Assembly (NCBI GenBank): GCA_037953745.1 | Contig: JBAKBP010007389.1 | Coordinates: 2,501-66,500, forward strand | From: Lithodes maja | Taxonomy: Eukaryota > Arthropoda > Malacostraca > Decapoda > Lithodidae | Direction of reading: 5' to 3' | DNA length: 64,000 bases | Part shown: positions 1 through 10,247 of the stretch, piece by piece | How the letters are laid out: each line of letters starts with the position of its first letter | How positions within the stretch are numbered: the stretch's first letter is position 1 | Notes under the pieces: generated by a model | What the model saw: only the letters and a program-made list of their open reading frames with translations | Told to the model about the DNA's origin: nothing | Database searches by the model: none | Program-made: the position numbers and the translations under genes

Positions 1-672
1 GATTAGAGATTAAGATAGGCTTAGGCTTTTTATGGGATAAAAAGATGCCTGAATCTTACTAGTGTTTCAAGTGTAAAGGGATACTTGAAAGACTTCATCT
101 TTAATAAAGATATGCTTCATCTTTATGAGGATTCAGAAGATATGCTTAAATATTTTGGACAGGTAAAGATATGCTGAAATCTTTAATATGAAACTAAAGG
201 AAAACGAAAAGTAGTGGTGGAGTGCTACGGTTCGTTGACCGGCGGTTTTGTGGCACATGTTTTGTACCATTTTGGGGTAACCTTATGAGCATTAATTCCT
301 GGAAATTTCTCTTTCCAGGGCGGAGTACCGGCGTTGCGCCAGGTGACCAGGTAGTTCCCGGGGCCGGGGTAGTTTTCCCCCAGTCTCTGTCATGTCGGCA
401 CTTGAACCTCTCATTGCTTTATGTTCAACGCCGTTATGCTCAGGTATCCCTATTTTTGCTCACCAGCTCTGCATTAAATGTGTTAAATGCCTAGATCGGT
501 CACGGGGGATATGGGTGACAAAGAATTGCACTATTTGTAACCTCTTAAGTGTTAAACTTCTAATTCAGAAAGATAATACTGCGGCGGTGGCTTTACAAGA
601 AGTGAAACAACTTCTCGCTACTTACTCAACGAATGTAGCACATAAAGCATTGCAATGTGATAACCTTGAGCT
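1..672 (+). repeat. 5' leader of DIRS element 1
   Basis: This noncoding leader begins exactly with the GATTAGAGATTAAGATAGG unit that recurs at about 18,914, 22,292 and 22,716. It matches 22,716-23,360 of element 2 apart from a 155-bp AT-rich insertion and a deletion there. It carries repeated AAAGATATGCT and TCTTTAATA stretches. No convincing gene is seen; short ORFs here are not conserved as proteins. Confidence 0.7.
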
Positions 673-2569
673 ATGGGAGCTTTTAATTATCATAAACCTC
701 TAGGGGGCTCGGGTGAGGGCTCTCAATCGGAGAGTATACCAAGCTCGCAAGCGAGTGACAGCCACAGCCAAGGTGTATGGCGATACTCACAGTCCTGGCA
801 GGACAGAACACATCCCTTTGTGACTCAAGTAGTGGCTGACGTCCACCGGGATGCCGATGTACCATCTTCTATCCCAGATTTAACATGGCAGCATGTGGAG
901 GTCCCGGCTTCGGCGGGATCTTCCCACGATAGGCCAGACTTAACGGATGAAGGACAACGATCTCTGGTCTCAGATATGGAGGTTGAAGAGTCCAGTCACC
1001 TTCTAGACGACTCTCAGGGTACTGTCGAATCTCCACGGAGTTCGTCATCGGCTAGGTATGTAACGGCAGAAGAGATTGATGGATTACTATTGAATGCATT
1101 TAATAGGTTCTTTGGCCCTACGCCGGAAACTCCTACAGTTGGTACGGGAGCTCCCGCGACGTCGACGAATGTGCGACCTCTGGCTACATCCATTGCTTTA
1201 GCTAAAATACCTAACCCCCCTCTTGTGTCAGATCCAATTTCCAATGTGCCAGGCACAGCAGCTCTCACTACTTCCAATGTGCGAGTCATATCAGACATAA
1301 CTCCCCCTCCTTTAGACAAGGCGCCAGTCAAAAAAGGAGCTATGCCTCTTTTATATGGGCCTGATGAGTCATGGGTAGCAATGTTACCAACTAAGCCAGA
1401 GGCAGCACAAGCTACTATTTCGGGGGAGCTCCCTGTACCACATGAGTGGGTAATCCAAGGCAATAAGTCTAGAAAACTCAGAGCTTTGGATAGTTAAGGA
1501 AATGTTTTGGATGTTCATATTAAGGCCATTCCAAGTTATTATAACCATGACGTTTTTGTGTATGCATCAACACCAGCCCTACCCCCTGCCTCAGCTTCAA
1601 AGCTATTTTCTGACTGGACTAAGAATGACGGCTTTAACGACGTCAAGGCACTTTCTGCTTTGACGCCGGAGTTGGATATGTTTCCGATCACAGACTCAGC
1701 CTCTAATCCAGTCTTGCAGGTGGGGCAGTTGGGTACGGGACCTTGGGTGGAATGGGAAACAGAGGCTCAAAATTTTGCCACTACTTTCACGTCAAAATCT
1801 TCCCACCAAATCCCTCAAGAACACCATTCTTGGTTCTCTCTTCCGGTTTGTAGTGCCGGAGGAGTCCCCTCTGCTTTGTTTGATTTCTTGGCTGCCCCTA
1901 AAATCAATTTGTGCGAATTAAAAGATCCGTTTAGCACGCCTTCCCCAGCTCACCTAGACCGCGAGTTTAGGTTAAGAGGAAAAGCGTTTAGACTGTTTTC
2001 ACAATATATTGTTACCCATCAAGTAACAAAGTCTCTGTTACGCTCTTCTCATGCAATAGAAGCCGCGGAAGTCAGGAAAGCCATTGAACTTTCCCGGCGC
2101 TTGCTTCTCCAGACTTCCATACAGTCTTTAGGAGATAATTATTCGGACGGTCTTATTAGAGGCAGTTCGAGCAAGGAAGGATCTGACGATGATCTTAGTG
2201 AAAAAACTTCCTGACCGTATTGCAAGCCAAGTAGTTCTATCTCCAGTTCTAACTCCTTCTTTGATTTCACCAGCAGTTTGGAAGACTGTTTTCAATATGG
2301 CACAAGCATTCAAACAAAGTCCCTCTCAACCTAAGAAACCTACCTTCACTTTCCCTAAACCCAAACCAGTTTCGAAAGCTCAAACTAGTGGGTCTAAGCC
2401 TTTTCATCAGCCAAAGTCCCCTTCCACCCAGGGTCAGGCTCAGTTCAGGTATAAACAGGGTAATTTCTCAGGTAAAGGCCACAAGTTTCACCAACGACCA
2501 GGTCAGGGCCCGCCTCCAGCCAAACCAGGCCAGTCGTCCAAGGGTACACCTCCACCAGCAAAATACTAA
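673..2569 (+). pseudogene. DIRS gag-like ORF1, broken
   Basis: The N-terminal part is Ser/Glu-rich and acidic. The middle (about 1,507-2,140) is the better conserved body, and the C-terminus (2,300-2,569) is Pro/Lys/Gln-rich and basic, as expected of a nucleic-acid-binding tail. A TAA at 1,495-1,497 interrupts the frame. An extra four bases near 2,143 (GATAATTATTCGG against GATATTCGG in element 2) shift it again; the downstream frame resumes with a segment also present in element 2. The presumed role is packaging element RNA. It is called gag by position and composition, since no zinc knuckle is visible. Confidence 0.65.
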
Positions 2570-2601
2570 GGTCTCTCTCACTCCCGGGGCCAGTCAAAGG
2601 C

Positions 2602-4500
2602 GTGTTGGAAAAGAGGGTAGTCCAGCCGGTGAACCCCAGTCTGCTAACTGGGTCCTTCCAGGCGTGTCATCAGGCATGGCCATTAAGAACATGGGCGAGG
2701 ACTGTGGTACGCAAAGGCATCACTTGGCAGTGGCTCCGGCGACCTCGCTTACGTCAGCCAACAAAGGCCAATCATGTTTCTTTAGAGGTGGAGTCACTAG
2801 TTCACGAGATGATTACCAAGAGTGTCATTATCCCCGTCCCCCCGACTTACCCGGTGTTTACATCCAAACTATTTCTAGTACCAAAAAGGGACAGTATTCA
2901 GATGAGACCGGTCGTAGACCTGTCTTATTTGAATCTCCACATTCACAACGTGTCCTTCAGGATGCTGACAGTGAATCAAATCAAGGCTAACACTTCCGCC
3001 GGGAGGGTGGATGTGTTCATTAGACCTGACAGATGCTTATTGGCATGTCCCGGTAAACAAGAGATTTCAAAAATTTCTGGCTTTACGAATAATGCATCAG
3101 ACTTATGTCTTTCAAAGGATGCCGTTTGGGTTGAACCTAGCGCCACGCATATTCACAAAATTAGTCCGGCAAGCCCTGATGCCCATTTTAGAACAAGGGA
3201 TCAGGATCTTGTGGTATCTGGACGACTGGCTGGTGGTGGCAGAGACAGAAAAGTTATGCAACACTCATGTCAACATTACGTTAAACCATGTCAAATCTCT
3301 AGGATTCAAGGTCAACTTGGTAAAGTCAAACCTTGTTCCCTCACAAGTAATTCAGTGGATAGGGCTGGTCTGGGACACAGCATCTCTCACTCTGAGTCAG
3401 AGTGTGGACAATCGAAACAGATTTCGCAAGAAACTGTTTTATGTTTCTCCACAGTCTGACTACGACACGGAGACTCTGGGAATCTCTAGTCGGTTCTCTC
3501 AACTGGGTTCAACTAACTGTGAAGTTGGGCCGGTTGAAAGTCAAACGTTTAATCTTGGAGGGCAACAAATATTTCCCACTCTTACCGGCGGGAAAATTAT
3601 GGCCTATCCCAACATTAATACACAGCTTACTAGCGGTCTGGGCGAAGAGGGAAATGTTGCACTCAGTCATGTCATGGACCTCTCCTCCGCCGACGGTATG
3701 GGTGGACACGGATGCGTCAGGGACGATAGGTTGGGGCTTTCAGTCAAACCTCGGGCATCAGGGTCAAGGGCTTTGGTCCCCTTCAGAAACCTCTCACATA
3801 AATGTAAAAGAGTTACTAGTCCCCTTGTATTTCCTTCAGGTTCACGGCTCTACTTTACGGGAAAAGTCGGTGGCCTTCAGGATGGACAATCTCAATGCAG
3901 TTCACTGCATTCAGAAACAAGGGTCAACGAGGTCTCGGAAGTTGCTAGACGTGTCAGAAAAGATTTTTGTGCTAGCCAACAAGCTGCACATTCATCTTCA
4001 TGCATCATATCTCATATCTCCCAGGCGTAGCAAACGTCTGGGCAGACGCGCTGTATCGGAGACAGAGCACAACAGTAGAGTGGGCACTCAAGCAAAACAT
4101 TTTCGATCAAATGATTGCAGAACCTTACCGTCCACAAGTGGATCTGTTTGCGTCAGAGGAGAATCACAAACTCCCTCGGTACCTCACACGCCGGACATTA
4201 ACGCCGGCGGGGGGGCCCGGCGCATTGGTGACGGATTGGAACAGGTGGAGTTCCATTTATCTGTTTCCGCCACCAGACGCTTCTCTAATGTGCCACGTAG
4301 TCAACAAACTACAGGATTATCGAGGCGTAGTCTCGTTAATCGCGCCCCTGTGGCCGGCCCAGTTGTGGTACCAGCAATTGAGAATGTGGTGCCCGAACCC
4401 GGTGTCGCTCCCGGTCGGGTATTTCCACTTAGACACTATTGGCAACCTAAAGACCTCGCTGACTTTTGCATTGTGGACATTCAGGAGGCCAAGTGGCTAA
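2602..4500 (+). pseudogene. DIRS reverse transcriptase / RNase H / methyltransferase-like polyprotein, frameshifted
   Basis: The RT fingers and palm begin near 2,790 (VPKRDS, MRPVVDLSYLN), continue with SLDLTDAYWHVP and MPFGLN near 3,120, and include the catalytic YLDD near 3,215. RNase H starts at VWVDTDASG (about 3,697). The following VDLFASEENHKLPRY to LIAPLWPAQLWY stretch (about 4,138-4,370) matches the Dam-like methyltransferase domain known from DIRS elements. Frames are broken by an extra G near 3,010, an extra T near 3,434 and a 7-bp duplication near 4,010. The last part overlaps the recombinase frame, which is normal for DIRS. The product would copy element RNA into DNA; this copy cannot encode it intact. 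Confidence 0.85.
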
Positions 4501-5457
4501 CGCCGTATGGTAGAAACGTGACAGATAAATTTATGAATCAGTACACACAATCTACCAAGAGGCAATATCAATCTCATTGGCAGTCCTTTACTTCTTGGAT
4601 AGTTAGAACAGAACAGACAGTACCTTCGGTGGCATTAGTTTTTAATTATTTAAACTATTTGTTTGAACAGAAACGTCTATCTGTAGTGACTCTAAACAAT
4701 CACTTAACAGCTATCAGGGTGCCATTCTTTGACCTTACAGATCTGACCATACCACAAGCGGAAGAAACAGGTTTCATGAGAGCATGCTTCAAACTCCGCC
4801 CACCTCCCTGTCAGCTCATGCCTACCTGGTCTCTTGACAAGGCGTTATCTTTGCTTCATTCCCGTCTGTATCAGAATACGTCAGATTTTGAATTGCTATT
4901 AAAAAAGGCTGTGTTCCTTATGGCTTTGGCAACTGGTAACAGGGTGTCTGAGCTGGCGGCCCTGAGCAACACCCCTAATTGCATAAGGTTTGGTAGACTA
5001 AATGATTGCATTCATATTGCACCTTCCCCAGGGTTCATCGCCAAGAATGAACATAGTGAACATGTTTTCTCAGAAGTTCACGGTGCCGGCGTTGAAACGG
5101 GGTAAAGTGCACCATAATTTGTGTCCTGTACAAGCTTTAACCAAATATATGAGAGTGGCACCTCTTAACCGACAAGGTGCTTTATGGGTATCGAGTACAG
5201 GTAAAAGATTAATGAAACGTAAAATGGCTTCTCTGCTAGTAGAAGTCATTAAAGAGAGTAATCCCGGCGTAGTGGGTAGGGCCCACGATTTACGCAAATG
5301 GGCAGTATCTTTACGTTTTCTAAAACAAACAAATTCTGTTGAAGACATAGCTACTATTCAACTATGGGCTTCAAATCATACTTTTTTGACTCGATACCTG
5401 TCGGTAGCAGTAGACAAACCATCAATGCCACGTATAGCGTTACGGCAAAGGGTCTAG
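4440..5457 (+). pseudogene. DIRS tyrosine recombinase, one frameshift
   Basis: This enzyme class integrates circular element DNA by site-specific strand exchange. The N-terminal SAM-like core-binding half runs from about 4,500 (QYTQSTKRQYQSHW) to 4,850. The catalytic half shows the first Arg in ATGNRVSEL (codon 4,941-4,943), the H-x-x-R motif HDLRK (5,284-5,298) and the nucleophilic Tyr in RYLSV (5,395-5,397). The stop TAG ends at 5,457. One extra base near 5,080, in VFSQKFTVP, moves the C-terminal half into another frame. All catalytic residues remain, so the copy is recently broken rather than ancient. Confidence 0.85.
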
Positions 5458-6100
5458 ATGGGTCTCTAAGTCACTAATTGTTTAGGTTAAGAAAGGGGGG
5501 GGGGGGGTGCAGTCAGTGAAACATAAGACACCCTAGACCCCGCCGGAGGATATGTACAGAGTATACGAGCTGTGATACAATGTACAAGTGTTGTGATTAA
5601 AATTTCTCTGTAGTAATGCCTACGGGAAATGTTGTTGAGGTACAGAAGTACAACAATGGTTTCTTTCAGTGGGATACACTGTTGAAGCAATTTAATTTTA
5701 AGAGTTCTCGGTAGTTGCAACTACGAGTAGCATTTTAGAAAGTACATCTGCGATAGTACAAGAATTTATTCTATTTTTGTGTCTAATTTTAAGGAATATA
5801 CACATTAGAATAATGGGGTTTATATGTGCACATGTAAACATAAAGTTTTATTTTTCACCACTTACTTTAAGTGGGGTGCCTTTAACTTTCAGATCTGTGA
5901 ACAGATTCTCATAGTTACCTTTTTTCCTCAAGCAGACTTCTTTAAGCACGCCCCTGCTTGTACCCCTTTTTATATGTTGTATAAAGTTTATACATAAATA
6001 TATTTTTTTTACAAAGTAAGAATACTATGTGGTTGTTTGATTATCTGCCTATTCTATTTGCAATGGTTATGATATGATTACGAATGTCCCCCTCCAGTCT
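5458..6100 (+). other. 3' untranslated region of DIRS element 1
   Basis: No gene is seen here. A run of 12 or more G lies at about 5,496-5,508, directly followed by TGCAGTCAGTG. The same G-run plus tag follows the recombinase stop in element 2 (26,850-26,880). The rest is AT-rich and alignable with element 2 up to the terminal hairpin. Confidence 0.6.
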
Positions 6101-6130
6101 TAGATATCAGGCATAATCGTCAATGATGGA

Positions 6131-6633
6131 GGGGCCACTAATAAATTATAGGTTTGACTCCTGCAAGGAGATAAAGAAAACCTAATATTTAGTAGTGGCC
6201 CCGTAATCATTGACGACTGGGGCCCTCCCGACCATCCCCTTCCCATTCGTTGATGTATTAAGGACTTTGGTATACTTGATAATTATGTCAGTGAAGGCGG
6301 ATAGATGCGCTAGTCAGCGTCTGGTCCAAGAATCCACAGAAGTACATCCACGGAATATGGAAAGCTTATGAATAGTTATTCTTATTTTATTTTTATTTTT
6401 TATTTGTTACGAAGTTTTTTCGTAGTGAGAACCCAATCATAAAGACGAATCATGAGTGATTTTGCGTGTGCTTATGATGAAGGTTCCTCTGAGCTCTGCG
6501 GCGGTAGATTCAAACTACGCTTATGAGCGTTTGAAGAGGTAGCTTTATGTAATAGGCATAATCGTCAATGATTACGAGGCCACTACTAAATATTAGGTTT
6601 TCTTTATCTCCTTGCAGGAGTCAAACCTATAAT
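6131..6633 (+). repeat. Palindromic 3' terminus and internal complementary region of DIRS element 1
   Basis: The arm starting ATTATAGGTTTGAC at 6,145 is reverse-complemented by the last bases of the element (6,560-6,633, ending GTCAAACCTATAAT). A smaller nested pair (GGGGCCACTAATAAAT and ATTTAGTAGTGGCCCC) sits within 6,131-6,206. The order, a stretch complementary to both element ends followed by the right terminus, matches the internal complementary region of DIRS elements, which templates the closed-circle junction. Element 2 has the same arrangement at 27,525-28,044. Confidence 0.7.
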
Positions 6634-7383
6634 ACTCGTCATGGAGAGAGATACTAGGTATCTTTCCTGCATCTCTCCTGATGATCGTATGCAGATTGTT
6701 CGTATTGAACTTATCCGAATTAACAGGCATAAATCACTACAATAACTGGCATAGGGTTATTGGGTGTATAGAGTCGTGGTTAAATGGCTTGGTCGGTAGT
6801 ACAACTGGGGGGTGGATCATACTTGACACTGTTAGAATGATATCATTTACGTTAGTATAGTTATGTGTGTGGTATGTGGGTGTAGTGGAGGTTAAAAGGG
6901 TTGGGAATACACCACTTTTGGCCGACGTGCCTTTGGGGTCTTTTGCTTTCCGGCCGTGTTGGGGTCGGTCCCCTGGTCCAGTCGTGCGACCCTCCGTTGA
7001 CTGACAGGGGTGGCGGCTTCCTTTGATTTTGTGGGTGTGTCCCACTTTCTCCTCTGGCTGTTGGGTCCTTTCGTCCCGGCCGGCTTTCGCTCTGGTTCTT
7101 GCGGAATGGTTACTGGGTTGCTGGTCGGGAGGTTGGTGGGGGAATTCCCTTTTGGGGGTATTTTAATTAGCCTTCCCATCCGGGTCGGTGTCTGAGTTGT
7201 AGTTGTTTGGTGAATCGTCTTCCCTGGTGTTCTAGGTTGTTCTTCCTTAGTTATCCCCTGCAAGCTGGGGTGACGTTTTCTTTGTTGCTAATTTTTCTTC
7301 TGTGTTGTTTTGTGGGGTGTCTTTCCTTTTCTTGATTATGGTGTCTTTTCTTCTCTTGGGTATTTTCTTTTCTTGGGTATTTT
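6634..7383. other. Unassigned spacer with a short minus-strand ORF
   Basis: The sequence lies between the DIRS end and an RTE LINE fragment. Bases 6,892-7,263 on the minus strand encode 123 residues rich in Pro, Thr, Arg and Lys (for example KPAGTKGPNSQRRK), with no domain I recognise. It could be a decayed ORF1 piece of a retroelement or a chance frame in GC-rich DNA. The spacer ends with two copies of CTTGGGTATTTT just before the LINE. Confidence 0.3.
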
Positions 7384-7942
7384 AATAACCTTGCTCTTCC
7401 CCGCATTTACCTTCAGATACCATTTTTCGCACACTGTTCCAAACATATTTACCAGACCCTGCAACTTCCATTCATTATCGCTCATCAGAACTGTATCATC
7501 AGCAAACAGCAGTACAGGCAGCTTCCACTCATTTCCCTCCCTTATCAGCGATACACCAACATCCACTGCTCTTCCTTGTATTTCTTTCATGACTCCATCC
7601 ATATATACAGTAAACAACCACAGGGATATCACACACCCCTGTTTCAACCCAACACTCAGGTCAAAGAACTCGCTCTGCTCATTCTCCACACTCCACACAT
7701 ACTGCCGCCTTTGCACCCTCATACATGCTCTTCACTGCTTTCATCAACTTGCCATCTACTCCGTATATTCTAAGTACTTTCCACATTCCTTCTCTATCTA
7801 CTCTGTCATAGGCCTTCTCCAAGTCCATAAAGGCAACATACACTTTTTGTTGCTTCTCCAGATATTTCTCCACAACACAATTCAGGGTAAAAATCTGATC
7901 TACACATCCTTATTCCCTTCCTAAAACCTCCCTGCTCGTCAC
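7384..7942 (-). pseudogene. RTE-like LINE, reverse transcriptase fragment (piece 1 of 3)
   Basis: This matches the RT palm of the full-length RTE at 58,759-61,971, corresponding to about 59,446-59,988 there. Readable motifs are AFMDLEKAYDRVDREG, GLKQGC and the catalytic FADDTVLMS. Frameshifts and substitutions are present. The 3' part of the LINE is missing at the left. At 7,942 the homology stops exactly where the Gypsy LTR begins and resumes at 16,484. Confidence 0.8.
7939..7942. repeat. Target-site duplication TCAC, left copy
   Basis: TCAC precedes the LTR start TGTTACG and is repeated at 16,484-16,487 directly after the other LTR end. The uninterrupted LINE reads CTCGTC followed by CTATCC at this place, so four bases were duplicated on insertion, as Gypsy elements do. 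Confidence 0.8.
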
Positions 7943-9762
7943 TGTTACGACCGGGCACTCAGGTACACTAGGGCTCTTACACAGGACTCGACTATGGCTC
8001 GTTGCCACAACGGAAAACACACGATCCCAACCCCAGAGTACTGCCAGCCGAACAAAAAACGCCACTACCCTCCAGAGTTCTATCTGCTATAACGGGGTAT
8101 ACAAGAACTCGGTACTAGCGTTTCACACAACAGACTAATAACAAGACGGGAGTTATCTAGTCTGGTCAACAATCAAACAAAGAAGAAAGTACTACAACAC
8201 TAAAGAATAGTGTTGGCCGAAGCCGAAGTAATCCACCCTTGAACTAAGAACTTAAGAAGTCCTCCACCCTCTACTTCGGATCGGCACTATTACGTTACGT
8301 TAAACAATAGTCCTCGAGCATCAAGCAAGGAATCTTCTGATAAGTTAGATGCTTCTCGAATACTCATAAGAAGTAAGTATCGGATTTTGAACAGCAATTT
8401 AATGAATAACTCACTGGTAATTAAAGGCTTTAAATTGACATAAGAAGAATTATAAGAATAAGCAATAGGATATGGCAAACATTAAGAAGAAGTACTCCGA
8501 CAATGCACTGGCAATAGCCTACTAAGATTGTGCTCGTGGGCCACTAATCTCTGAAGTAGCTAAGCGTGCCACACATGAAATCAATAGTGCTTAAACAATA
8601 ATATACATAAGGAGAAGCTTCAATACTATACTGTATCTGCTGGTCGAGCAAAGTCTAGCTGGGATATCTAAGGTTAAGAGACAATGGCTGAGCAAGCGGC
8701 TCGTAGCCTAGCGAGGTCCTTAAGACTGTGCGGCCAAATTACGGTAATTGACGGGATGCTCTCTTGAGAGATCCAGATCACTAGTATCTGGTTCTCTCCT
8801 GGCGATCCTCTCAAAGTCAAGCAAATGAGATAGCACAGTGTTGGGTGGCACAGGCAAAAGCCCTCACTCGCAACACAGTGCTAAACTCCCACGGTACACA
8901 GTCAGACAGACCACCTAGGCGTTCCACGTCTCCGTTGCAATTGTACTGGTTCAACCGCAACCTAGTACTCATAGGAAATCACAACTCAGAAACCCTATCC
9001 CAGTCTAGCATTGCCTAAACCAGCAGAAAACAGGAACATGAATAATCGCACACAGGGAAATACATATACGAGTGCAACAAACATCAATCAATCCTATTCT
9101 AGTTAACCCTTCCAAAAATAGGCTATCTAACAGGCACTTATCTCGTGAGAACTCAAGCGATAATACTTTGGCTGACTAAATCTGCACCAAAGGGGTCATT
9201 GAGGTTATAAACAGGGACGAGAAGAGAAGAAGGTAGGCTGTTCAGAGAGTAGAGAAAGTTCACATCAGTCGGAAGAATATGGATAGTTGCAAGGGATATG
9301 AGAGGTCGCTTTGCCTGATGAGTTCTGAGGAAAATGCGGCGGGACCTCCCTTTTTATACTCGGCCCCGTAGCGAGCATAACGGCAATCATGACGTCACAT
9401 ACTCTCTCAATCGGGGATCGACAAAGAACTTCCCACGCTTGAGGAGGGAGGGAGGGGGGAATTAGGCCTACCCCTCGTGGCGCGCTCACTGGTCGGTGTT
9501 ACATAACTCTCTCTCTCTTCGCATCATTATATATATATAAATCCCACACACAATACTTATATCTAATGATATAAAATAGAACTCGTTGACTTAGAAGAAA
9601 ACAAAATACATAATGATAATACTTATAGTACAACGGTTCACATAAACTGAGTTAGGAAACTCTACACAGACTACAGCCAAAGTTCCTGCCCTGACGATCC
9701 TAGCGAGAGTGGGGCCTGACTGGGCGTTCTGTACAGCATGCTCATACTCGACATGCGTCACA
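7943..9762 (-). repeat. 3' LTR of the Gypsy element (left side)
   Basis: It starts TGTTACGACCGGGCACTC and ends GACATGCGTCACA on the plus strand. It matches 14,664-16,483 with the same total length. It contains a short TATATATATA run near 9,530 and no gene. Confidence 0.9.
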
Positions 9763-9780
9763 CCTCCCCCAAGATTTTAC
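9763..9780 (-). promoter_or_regulatory. Polypurine tract of the Gypsy element
   Basis: Directly internal to the left LTR, the minus strand reads CTTGGGGGAGG, a purine run in the place where plus-strand DNA synthesis is primed in LTR elements. Its position fixes the element's orientation as minus, in agreement with gag. Confidence 0.7.
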
Positions 9781-10247
9781 TTGCTCAACCCTGAGCTAAA
9801 ATCTGATATACAGAACCCCATCAAACCCCTCACACCCAGCGACCGCATGGCACTAAAACAACGCTGAGTTTATCACTAAAACACATCTTATAAGAAAAAA
9901 ATTCACATTTCATAACTCCTCCCAACAATAGTAAAAGACACAATATCATGCTCCCAGAGCGAGCTTACAGCAGCTCAGCCGTTTGATAGTTCGTGGACTA
10001 CTCAAACCTTATAGGCTATGACAAACTTATACAATTATCTTCATCAAAAAGAAAGAGTTTTTTATATGATTTTTATATTTTAATATGTTTTTTTCCGGCT
10101 GCACTATAAGGGCAGCCTATTTTCTTCTATACCAAACGCTCAACTCCTGCTTTACGACCCAATACGCTTGGGCTACAACCGCGAGCCAACAAGCACCAAG
10201 CGCAAAATACTACTCAAACCAAAGCAGGAGGCTACCCGTGTGTCAAT
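9781..10247 (-). other. Gypsy internal region between pol remnant and 3' LTR
   Basis: AT-rich and without a supported gene. In a complete Gypsy element this side would hold integrase or the 3' end of pol; no integrase zinc-binding HHCC motif or DDE core is visible. Confidence 0.5.

Larger units (their letters stand above)
1..6633 (+). mobile_element. DIRS-type tyrosine-recombinase retrotransposon (element 1), left end outside window
   Basis: Gene order is gag-like, reverse transcriptase, RNase H, methyltransferase-like domain, then tyrosine recombinase. There are no LTRs and no DDE integrase, which is the DIRS pattern. The right end is placed at 6,633 because the sequence ...CAAACCTATAAT is shared with element 2 (ending at 28,044) and the two diverge in the next base. 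Several small indels and one stop break the frames, so this is a decayed copy. The first 670 bases match the leader just upstream of gag in element 2, so the true 5' end should lie left of base 1. Class assignment is firm; subfamily is not determined. Confidence 0.85.

Noticed and set aside
222..703. Short plus-strand ORFs in the DIRS leader
   Set aside because: Frames are not kept in the matching leader of element 2, and composition looks noncoding.
7310..7924. 204-codon plus-strand ORF
   Set aside because: Antisense to the RTE reverse transcriptase fragment.
8290..8478. 62-codon ORF repeated in both LTRs
   Set aside because: It repeats only because the LTRs are identical; no domain, and it lies antisense to nothing recognisable.
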